64,000 nt of DNA from contig NC_091046.1 of the NCBI RefSeq assembly GCF_963966145.1, positions 34,472,001 through 34,536,000 on the forward strand. The letters run 5' to 3'. This document shows positions 57,101 through 64,000 of the stretch, in pieces; the stretch's first letter is position 1; each line of letters opens with the position of its first letter. The notes beneath the pieces were generated by a model. That model made no database searches, was not told where the DNA came from, and was given only the letters and a program-made list of their open reading frames with translations. The DNA comes from Tenebrio molitor. Taxonomy: Eukaryota > Arthropoda > Insecta > Coleoptera > Tenebrionidae. Made by a program: the position numbers and the translations under genes.

Positions 57101-58625
57101 CGCCGATTGCGACAAATTGTTTCAATTGAATGTCTTGGAATATGCTTTCAAAAATAAAAGTTTTGTTTCTGTAGAAATGATCCTAAAAACATGCGAAAAT
57201 GCAAAAGAGGAATTACATCAGTATACCCAAAAATATATCAACAATGACAACTTTGTGGTTTTTTGCTTGACGCATGGATGTAAAAATTTATTATCTTCAA
57301 TATTTGAAAATAGCGAAAAAAGCAAAAATTATATTAAAGAAAATGCTTTAATTATCATTCAAAATACAATAGAAAGCTGTTACTTCCAAGAAATCGAAAC
57401 ATTCCGCTTTGTAATCGATACTCTTAATGACGACTTTAATGTGGAGTGTGTCAGATATGCTCTACATTTAGCTGCAAAGTACGGAAAAACATATGCGGTC
57501 CAAATATTACTCGAAAAAGGAGCATCTGTTAACGCCCTTACGACAGATAATGAGACTCCGTTACATTTAGCATGTAAATGTGGGGATTTAAAAACAGTCG
57601 CTTTACTAATCGAGAAAGGGGCATCTGTTAACGCCCTTAAAACTGATAATGAAACTCCGCTACATTTGGCTTCTAGATTTGGGTATTTGGAAACAGTCGA
57701 ATTACTAATCGATAAAGGAGCATCTGTTAACGCCCTTAAAACTGATAATGAAACCCCGTTACATTTAGCATCTGAACGTGGGGATTTGAAAACTGTCGAA
57801 TTACTAATTGAGAAAGGATCTTCTGTTAACGCCCCTGCAACTGATAATGAAACTCCGTTACATTTGGCATCTAAACGTGGGGATTTGAAAACAGTCGCTT
57901 TACTAATCGAGAAAGGAGCATCTGTTAACAGCCTTACAACTGATAATGAGACTCCGTTACATTTAGCATCTAAACGTGGGGATCTGAAAACAGTCGCTTT
58001 ACTAATCGAGAAAGGAGCATCTGTTAACAGCCTTACAACTGATAATGAGACTCCGTTACATTTAGCATGTAAACGTGGAGATTTGAAAACAGTCGCTTTA
58101 CTAATCGAGAAAGGAGCATCTGTTAACGCCCTTAAAACTGATAATGAAACTCCGCTACATTTGGCTTCTAGATTTCGGTATTTGGAAACAGTTGCTTTAC
58201 TAATCGAGAAAGGAGCATCTGTTAACGCCCTTAAAACTGATAATGAAACTCCGCTACATTTGGCTTCTAGATTTGGGTATTTGGAAACAGTCAAATTACT
58301 AATCGAGGAAGGAGCATCTATTAAAGTACCTGCAACTGATAATAAAAGCCCGTTACATTTGACTTTTAGATTTGGGTATTTGGAAACAGTCTCATTACTA
58401 ATAGAGAAAGGAGCATCTCTTAACGCCGTTACAACTAATAATGAAACTCCGTTACATTTGGCTTCTAGATTTGGGTATTTGGAAACAGTCGAATTACTAA
58501 TCGAGAAAGGAGCATCTGTTAACACCCTTACAACTGATAATAAAACTCCGTTACATTTGGCTTCTGAAAGTGGTAATTCGGAGATAGTCGAATTACTAAT
58601 CAAGAAAGGAGCATCCGTTGAGTAA
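54108..58625 (+). CDS. NACHT STAND NTPase with PD-(D/E)xK-like N-terminus and ankyrin repeats
   Basis: One exon of 1505 codons after an acceptor (CTCTCTTATAG, ending 54107). The true ATG lies upstream. Numbering below counts from the TTG at 54120. Residues 1-110 show E28, DD (38-39) and QLK (56-58), the spacing of Mrr/Cap4-like nucleases. 110-560 is unassigned and lysine-rich. NACHT: Walker A SDPGTGKTT (580-588), Walker B VYFYFDGLDE (650-659), sensor WISSRKN. The FEHFTYGEYFAGLFF block (872-886) is the usual end of the NACHT-associated helical part. A diverged ankyrin pair follows (about 920-955), and twelve 33-residue ankyrin repeats occupy 1114-1501. Such proteins usually act as ligand-triggered oligomeric sensors. 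A role in defence is inferred. The reading frame is intact. Confidence 0.85.
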   Translation, partial: NTPGLGIEYEILIPAYFALKLNTEHIKDFQIESNVKKLGNFDDVVIDVTKNETNVSFAIQLKHKEGKNKHLLPETFEAENGDFSLKKYCEAFKGLSDVDKRRQFILYTNAKFNPRRTTEVTNFTMIQDDRCDGNIFLNFGGGNVYKFEVNGKTTENGNITKSDYEIFFSRFKLFVCQKNVEDLKADIVKILQNDTMYVVQKYQDLFRNWHQGIFTNKKIDKATVNVHLIDIFLSPFITTDHYIPVGQNEKLKLFEKVIKEFDVTLVNDSFENFKENLTNDFNPEEGTEEMFKSYKKLYKIKPNAKVDECILRLAKEIKIIDKSVKVLENEVKLKVLQYLFEKPIIVKFNETSKKLIYKIMKLHQLGSKIKFIVVGQGIQLHRPSRFRIFENVNDLRNNADLYSEVTRICRLSLQGRKETTLEVLIDSCEEICKHVGAKEILQMLKGKFLIGQATESLSSFYINRKVCFKVEKIDEFLDGKFFEKHLTVVKFDRNVTKIQNEIRKRNINVVDVHDYLKSTQILNKPMIISTNKEYSEQLIQGVLEKGDNKSVVYLRIFEDNGFLIISIEENQIHCLIRPINILCSDPGTGKTTLLKKLRNECDSRFWTIEVDLKTHNDFFKTKHDVDELLNLLIEGNVNSFLKHIRDAFRSKKKVYFYFDGLDEMENSCVDNVLDSVKALSSEGFHIWISSRKNLKTKLEDRFGKVAMDIEEIEEEQQKFYIRNRLKGEYNHEQVENLISKIFNNTDIDNNRQISGKVLQLYIITQNFLVDKELHQKKTEHTSTFVFTKMYDWFFRGRIKHNRDKEESKNPHLSMAEEEDILERYELLAVHSVLGEEVFQKLKMDLRGARRFLNKIKTNKDPLGIVTKVNDKEKAVFEHFTYGEYFAGLFFSSNFDKARLITEELFSDGHKNLMMILNVILAEDNPLHLAVIYRNVDQIAKLIENENVYDKAGRNPLHLATYVEPRFVDRQTSLFEVNIKARKYLTNIAILEKTVNFNYADCDKLFQLNVLEYAFKNKSFVSVEMILKTCENAKEELHQYTQKYINNDNFVVFCLTHGCKNLLSSIFENSEKSKNYIKENALIIIQNTIESCYFQEIETFRFVIDTLNDDFNVECVRYALHLAAKYGKTYAVQILLEKGASVNALTTDNETPLHLACKCGDLKTVALLIEKGASVNALKTDNETPLHLASRFGYLETVELLIDKGASVNALKTDNETPLHLASERGDLKTVELLIEKGSSVNAPATDNETPLHLASKRGDLKTVALLIEKGASVNSLTTDNETPLHLASKRGDLKTVALLIEKGASVNSLTTDNETPLHLACKRGDLKTVALLIEKGASVNALKTDNETPLHLASRFRYLETVALLIEKGASVNALKTDNETPLHLASRFGYLETVKLLIEEGASIKVPATDNKSPLHLTFRFGYLETVSLLIEKGASLNAVTTNNETPLHLASRFGYLETVELLIEKGASVNTLTTDNKTPLHLASESGNSEIVELLIKKGASVE
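57459..58622 (+). repeat. 99-bp tandem array coding for ankyrin repeats
   Basis: About 11.8 units of 99 bp, each encoding one repeat of the form DNETPLHLAS....ETVxLLIEKGASVNA. Units 5 and 6 encode identical peptides, and most others differ at only a few positions such as RFGY versus KRGD and the residues after ETV/KTV. The homogeneity indicates recent unequal exchange or conversion. Confidence 0.95.
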
Positions 58626-58639
58626 CCAGAAGAATTGTA

Positions 58640-59170
58640 ATTTGGCATCGCCTCTACGTGTTGCAAATCGACGCCAGCAGCATGGACATGGCAGCCGTGG
58701 TATACCAGGTGGTGGACCAAGAGAGACATGTCTTCGCCCACGCGAATGCCGGTTTCAGCGCCAGAGATCAGAGGTGCCACAGCGACGAACAGAAATGCCT
58801 CGATCTGGTTTGGGGTATCCAGAAGTACCTGCCTTACTTGGAAGACCGTCTGTTCCTTATGAGATCCAACAATAAAGCCCTCACCTGACTCCTATCCGCC
58901 AAGGATGGGAAGACTAAGTTGACAAATTGAGCCCTGGAGCATCAACAATGCGATTTGGACCTGCAACGTTATCCGGGTCCAGGAACCCGGAGCCGAAGGA
59001 ACCAGACGAGACCCTCGACACCAACAACACCGAAAGACCAGGAGTTGGAGAAGCGCTTTCACTCCAACTTCCCGACCAGCCGGACCGTGAGTAGAACCCC
59101 AACGAGTTATGTATCTGGTGGACCTGTGGAGTCGCGTTATGAAATGCCATTTCGACCGGCTCCGCCCGAT
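58640..59170 (+). pseudogene. Ty3/gypsy-type RNase H remnant
   Basis: Plus strand, frame at 58655: VLQIDASSMDMAAVVYQ (first Asp), HSDEQKCLDLVWGIQKYLPYLE (Glu) and NNKALT*LLSAKDGKTKL, then CDLDLQRYPGPGTRSRRNQ. This is the order of a gypsy RNase H and the start of its connection domain. The second Asp (usually TD before xxAL) is SN, two stops occur and the integrase is absent. It begins only about 15 bp after the NACHT-ankyrin stop codon. Confidence 0.75.
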
Positions 59171-59418
59171 ATTTCCGCGCAGTTTGTAAATACAAGGTTA
59201 GGTTAGCTGTAAGTTTTGTTTGTTACTTATTATTTTACTTCTGTTTTGTTTACTTTTGTTGTGATTAAGTGTCAGTAAACTGAGCGGGACGCTGCGTCGT
59301 CCCATATTTGTGCTAAGTGACGCCGAAGAATGGGGCCTTCGACCGTCAAGCGGGGAAGGCCATGTGCCTCCATAGTTAAGTGTCGGGGAACCCAGCAGGA
59401 CACTCTGTCGTCCCATAC

Positions 59419-60172
59419 ATGTTATATCCCAGTGCAGTGATAAGCTAGTTTCACACAGTGCACCATCCCGGACGAGTGATAACTGACCCTGACCCTAATA
59501 ATTTAAGCTAATTTATTTCTTTGCTTTTAACTCACATGTAACTTTTGACTGTAAAGCCCATTTATTTTCTTTATCTTTAGTTTTCTCACCAGTTATCTAA
59601 AAATTCGGTAATTGTTCACTTTAACTACTTCTGGAATTTTCGCGTTTTTTCTGGCTAGACAGCCTCAGGACGTCCTCCTACATCGTTTCCCACCAGTCAA
59701 ACCTTGTGCAAATGAAAATTTTCCTTACCCTTTAGTTATACTAAGACTTGGCGCGACCTTGACGCGACCTTGAAACACAACAAGAGAAAAAAAAAGGCAT
59801 TTGCACAAGGTTTGAATGGTGGGACACGATCTAGGAGGACGCCCTGAGGCTGTCTAGCCAGAAAAAACGCGAAAATTCCAGAAGTAGTTAAAGTGAACAA
59901 TTAACAACAATTCTAATATTTCGTTTGTATCATTTTACTTCTTTATCTACTCAGATTTGCTTCACATGTCAATTTTATTACTTTCTGTAAACGTGTGGAT
60001 GTCACTTAGTCGTTAATCTTTTCTTATCACTCCCTATATAAGACAAACGTAACGTCCACACGGGAGCATTTTCTTAAGATCTTTGTGCACGACACTGTCA
60101 CTGTCGTAATCGTATCTAATTTTGTAACTTGTGTTTAATAAAGTTATTATTTTTTAGAAAGTGTTTTCGGTC
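59419..60172 (+). mobile_element. putative gypsy LTR with a nested foldback
   Basis: Downstream of the RNase H remnant, a GGGGAAGG purine tract (about 59352) and the start TGTTATATCCCAG precede a region with a TATA-like TATATAAG (about 60036) and AATAAA (about 60138). It ends near GAAACA (60172). These are normal LTR parts, but no second LTR copy is in the window to prove the borders. A foldback (59609-59903) is inserted in it. Confidence 0.4.
59609..59903. mobile_element. foldback MITE, 295 bp
   Basis: Arms of about 105 bp are nearly perfect complements (TAATTGTTCACTTTAACTAC, GGAATTTTCGCGTTTTTTCT, GGCTAGACAGCCTCAGG). The spacer holds a short direct repeat TTGGCGCGACC/TTGACGCGACC. Non-coding. 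Confidence 0.9.
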
Positions 60173-60190
60173 GAAACATAAAATACAGTA

Positions 60191-60538
60191 CAGTCGTTGA
60201 CCAAAATAAAATAGGACAAAGTGTTACCTTAGACAGTTTCACAATTCAAAGATTTGTGTAGTGTAACTGAGACGTATGTGTCTCAGATTACAACTTGATT
60301 TGACTTGACAATTGATTTACAAAAAGTTAGGTTGTGTTTTTTCACTTGTCATCTCGTCACTGTCACTATGTTCAATTAAATGATTGCGAGTTTTTCAAAT
60401 ATTGTCGAATGATGACACTTATCAGAATTGTTTTTTTTTATTTTTGACACTTTTGTTTCCTAAGAGATGGATTTCGCAAAAATATCGAATTTCACAATCG
60501 AAATTTACTTTGTCCTATTTTATTTTGGTCAACGACTG
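60191..60538. mobile_element. mariner-type MITE, 348 bp
   Basis: Inverted termini of about 35 bp (CAGTCGTTGACCAAAATAAA, TAGGACAAAGT) with TA at 60189-60190 and 60539-60540. Non-coding. Confidence 0.9.
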
Positions 60539-60540
60539 TA

Positions 60541-61137
60541 CATATTAAATTAACAAAAAAACAATTTGCTCCTCCCAAACATTATAAAATTATTACTATC
60601 CTCTTAAAGATCTCCAACTCGAGTGTGATGTTTAGTGTATGATAAAATGATAAACAGAGGCCCGGTTGTATAAAGCGATGTCAAGTACGTTGTTAAAGTT
60701 TTTCTAATTTGCTGTTTTAACAAAGCCGTTAACGCATTCGTTTTGAATGCGTTATTAAGCTATTAACACATCCGACATCTAGGAACTATTTTAAGTTGGT
60801 AACACACATTGCCGGCAGCAAATTGACTCTGGTATTCTCTGCTATTTGCCGCATTTCTAGATAATTCATCTTTAAATGCAATTTCACTTGCGAAAAATGA
60901 CAATTATGTTTAGTCTAGATTCAAATTTAGAATTTTACTTTAAATGTTAACCATGAAATAAATGTTACCATAAATTAAAATTACCAAAATTGATTTTACT
61001 TGTAAAAAAACATGTATTTAATATGCAAATTATAAAAAATAGCATAAAAAATTCGTTTTATAAAACCTAAGAGCACATGTCATATACAGGCACTCCTGCT
61101 TGCAGCAGTCGTGCTGCAAATCTGACTCGTGTCTTAA
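60541..61137. other. intergenic, no gene recognised
   Basis: A GGCCCGGTTGTATAAAGCGA motif at about 60660 again recalls Tourist-like ends. No partner end found. Confidence 0.4.
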
Positions 61138-61355
61138 TAACGGGTGACTATTGAAATTTTCACTTGGAGTTGGCTTTGAATGAGTTTTTATTTTTTCTGT
61201 TACTTTAGACACACGCAAGAACGAACGACAAATGTCAGTCAGTACAATTGAAACATAGTTTTGAAATGTCAAACTTGTCAGTGTCTAAGGTGCAACGGAA
61301 AACAAAGAATGATCCATAGCCAACCCTAAGTGAATATTTTAATAGTCACCCGTTA
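61138..61355. mobile_element. MITE, TAACGGGTGACTATT family, copy 2
   Basis: Nearly identical, full-length copy of 39351-39568 in the same orientation, with a handful of substitutions. Confidence 0.9.
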
Positions 61356-61792
61356 TAAGTTTTATCTACGATCGCGTAAAAAGTAGGCACTTTTTGCACT
61401 AAAAATCGTTGTCAAAGTTGACGTTTAGAGAAACTGACGGAATCGTTCTCTAAAAGTTTTAGAGCACGATTTCTCGCTTTTATGGAATAGAACTGTCAGA
61501 ATACAACAATCGAATTTGTTGGAAACATTGTTTAGGTTGCTAAACGACGTGGTTCTCAAACGACTTTTGTTATTCATAAAATATTGAAAAAATGAATTAT
61601 TTTATACAAATTTATGTTGAAACCGGTGTGATGATCTCAGGATCGTAGATAAAATGTTGTAAGACATACGTGTAAAAAGTTCCTTTGTTGCACTCACATC
61701 TTTTAAAATACTCCCTCGTACCTCGGTCATATTTTAAACCCGTTCGTGCAATAAAGGATAACTTTTTACACTTATATCTTAAATAACTATTA

Positions 61793-62179
61793 CAGTGTGG
61801 AATAAAATGATTTACATCTAGTTACCTTTGCATTACCCTTGTAAAAATACGAAATGCCGCTCTACAAAAAAAAAAAGAAAGCCTAACCTCAAAATATTCC
61901 AAAATTCCAAATGTGATTTATTGCGAAGGGATGATATGAATGCATATGATTGAAATTAAAAAGGAGCTAACAAAAGCAAGTCACAGCTAGTGTTGAAAGT
62001 GGCCACCAACGTTTGTTAATTCAATTTAGTAAATTGTAACAATTGTCAATTCGATTGATGACATTTATTGACAGAACTAATAGTTCGGCACTTCAAAAAA
62101 AAAGTAGAGCGGTACAGGAAAATTTACATGTGCAAAAATTCCAAAGGTAACTAGATGTAAATCATTTTATTCCACACTG
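61793..62179. mobile_element. mariner-type MITE, 387 bp
   Basis: Inverted termini of about 38 bp (CAGTGTGGAATAAAATGATT, TACATCTAGTTACCTTTG) with TA at 61791-61792 and 62180-62181. The first bases match those of 13942-14596. Confidence 0.9.
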
Positions 62180-62207
62180 TATAAAACTCATGTTTTAATA
62201 TATCGTA

Positions 62208-62565
62208 TGATCAAAAAGTCTTTGGATCGCGATAGTCAAGAAATGTAACAACTATCTATAGAATTATTTACTTCTACTGCTCGTAGTTTTCATGTGTAGG
62301 TACTTCAAAGTAGCGCTAATCTCTCACGGAATTCATTTAAACATAAACGAGGCGAATAACCCCAATTACCATTTTCACCACGATTTCCATTAGTGTACCT
62401 AATATGATTTAATAATAAAAAATTTATGTTCTCTTTGAAACATTTTGAATTTATAACCTGTTAACTTGAAAGTTGTCAAGTAAATGTGAAAAATAATTGA
62501 AATAAACAATTTCATAGATAGCCTGTTAATTGCACAGCAACCTTGATCCAAAGACTTTTTGATCA
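62208..62565. mobile_element. MITE, TGATCAAAAAGTC family, complete copy
   Basis: Inverted termini TGATCAAAAAGTCTTTGGAT and complement with TA at 62206-62207 and 62566-62567. The right half is duplicated at 26844-26985. It lies only 28 bp from the preceding MITE. Confidence 0.85.
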
Positions 62566-62574
62566 TAAGATACT

Positions 62575-62800
62575 ATAACATAATGTCAAGCGATCTGATT
62601 GGGGGATATTTAACATTGGATTTGAACGCGCCAATCAAATGGGCGGATTTCGGACTTGACGCGTTGTTAGCTGATACGATGTTATAATATGTCGCGTTTT
62701 TTGACGGTTGTAGAAAAAGGTCTTTTAGGCCGAGACGCAGGTCGCGCCAGTAAAAGCCTTTGAATGCACAAAAAACATCTTCACGCACGAAATATAAACA
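62575..62800 (-). promoter_or_regulatory. CpG-richer block with CCAAT motifs, possible promoter
   Basis: The block contains CGCCAATCAAATGGGCGG (a CCAAT box beside a GC-type box) and CTGATTGGGGG (inverted CCAAT), and more CpG than its neighbourhood. The minus strand is open for 71 codons from the ATG at 62788 (MREDVFCAFKGFYWRDLRLG) without a recognisable family. It could be a promoter/first exon or chance. Confidence 0.2.
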
Positions 62801-63204
62801 ATATTTTTTCTATAATAATTGCTTTCAAAATTAAATTTTAAAATTCCAAATTTTGAAGGAAATTTGAAGTATCAACGCAGTGACCATGCTGCTATAGGTA
62901 ACTAATAAAAAACAGTGCGTGAAGTGCAAAACAGAAAAGATCATGTGTGTGAAATCGCATTTCACACACTGTTATGTATGGTTTCTATGGTATCGATCTT
63001 ACCAGAGATCTTACTAACAATGTAAAAAAATTACACGTAAGAAAAGGGACCCACTTTACGCATAGATATCTATTTTTTTAATCAATTATAGAAAAACTAT
63101 TTACTGATTGATTACTTAAATACCTACAAAGATGAAAACATTTTTACTATTGTTTTCCAACAACAAAAACAACACAGATAAGATAAAATTAATATTGAGA
63201 GTCA
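62801..63204. other. intergenic, no gene; one small hairpin
   Basis: A perfect short hairpin TGTGTGAAATCGCATTTCACACA lies at about 62947-62969. Nothing else supported. Confidence 0.45.
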
Positions 63205-63919
63205 TTGTCCGCAAAAAATAAGACGAGTCCATAACTCCGTTATTTATCGAAACATTTTAATTATCTGTACACCAAATTAAATGGTTGTTAATGGGCTACA
63301 AAATGGCCTAATAAATTCAAATATAGCCCCATGGGGTTTAAGGGTAAACTGTCAAATTTTTTTTTTCAAATGGGATTATATATTTTTTTTTAGTAATTCT
63401 GATAGAGATTTATATTCTGAAAACAACAATGTATCACAAGTATACACTTAAATACCAAACATTCGCCAAAAAAAAATGGAAAAAAACGCTACACTATCGT
63501 CTATGTTCCATTTTGCGCTAAACATTGGCGGCATATCTGCGCAATCCCACATGTTATTATTTATCATTTGTTTTTCCAGCTACCTTAATTTGGTTATTAC
63601 ATTGTAACGCAATGCATTTTGATAGCTTTTCGCTTGGCGCTCGTCATTTGTTTCAAAAGTTAGTGTTATTTTTTTTATGTGAAGTGATACATTGTTGTTT
63701 TCAGAATTAAAATCTCTATCAGAATTACTTAAAAAAAGTATGTAATCCTATTTGAAAAAAAAAATTGACAGTTTAGTCTTGAAGCCCTTGGAGCTATACG
63801 TGAATTTATTAAGCCGTTTTGTAGCCTATTAACAACCATTTAATTTGGTGTATAGATAATTAAAATCCTCCGATAAATAAGGGAGCTATAGACTGGTCTT
63901 TTTTTTTTGGGGACACCTG
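63205..63919. mobile_element. long foldback element, 715 bp
   Basis: Arms of about 230 bp (blocks TTATTTATCGAAACATTTTA, TACACCAAATTAAATGGTTG, CTACAAAATGGCCTA, AAACAACAATGTATCA) pair across a spacer of about 250 bp at 63440-63690. The right end is CCCCAAAA...CACCTG followed by TA. A single arm of the same family is at 45946-46110. The ORF at 63525-63710 in the spacer shows no protein features. Confidence 0.85.
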
Positions 63920-64000
63920 TATCTGTGTTGTTTTTGTTAATCAAAATAAATAAGTCATAAAAAGAGCAACTTCAAACAAATCTCGTAGCCACAGGGAATA

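Noticed and set aside
57380..58780. 466-codon open frame on the minus strand opposite the ankyrin array
   Set aside because: It is open only because the 99-bp unit is a multiple of three. The peptide is a meaningless repeat and the plus strand encodes true ankyrin motifs.

Overview
The window looks like AT-rich nuclear DNA from an insect, probably a beetle (an inference from protein resemblance and transposon style, not proven). Genes have short spliced introns with GT-AG borders, there are no bacterial operon features, and most of the sequence is transposable-element (TE) debris, much of it nested.

Four host genes can be read. (1) A 627-residue SLC6-type transporter on the minus strand (28002-30123, five exons). 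(2) A 649-residue BTB-BACK-Kelch protein matching KLHL10 on the minus strand (30999-33201, four exons). (3) A 253-residue short-chain dehydrogenase (SDR) on the plus strand (33720-34695, five exons), divergent from KLHL10 and carrying Phe at the usual catalytic Tyr. (4) A very long exon on the plus strand (54108-58625, at least 1505 residues) encoding a STAND-type protein: an N-terminal region with a PD-(D/E)xK-like (E...DD...QxK) pattern, a NACHT NTPase, and a C-terminal array of twelve almost identical ankyrin repeats. Its nuclease-like/NACHT/repeat order resembles bacterial antiviral STAND (Avs) and animal NLR sensors, and it is the most interesting locus here.

TE layout. 1.9-5.8 kb: a TIR element (TA flanks) holding a THAP-domain element and a solo LTR with 4-bp target duplication. 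8.9-10.3 kb: Harbinger-like foldback with TTA duplication. 12.6-14.6 kb: a MITE and a near-perfect 655-bp palindrome. 18-27 kb: MITEs, an R2/R4-type LINE tail, and mariner/Tc1 remnants. 35-43 kb: many mariner-type elements, including a three-deep nest at 39573-42449. 42.7-45.9 kb: an inverted-repeat element around a jockey-type RT fragment, then a second solo LTR. 46-48.9 kb: nested Tc1/foldback/MITE. 49.2-50.65 kb: broken copia pol. 51.7-52.8 kb: second R2/R4-type LINE. 58.6-60.2 kb: gypsy RNase H remnant and a putative LTR directly behind the ankyrin gene. 60-64 kb: a chain of MITEs.

The genes do not form an operon. The only plausible regulatory link is the 518-bp divergent interval between KLHL10 and the SDR. 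Exon borders were deduced by eye from reading frame, splice consensus and family similarity. TE borders come from matching inverted repeats and target-site duplications read directly in the sequence.
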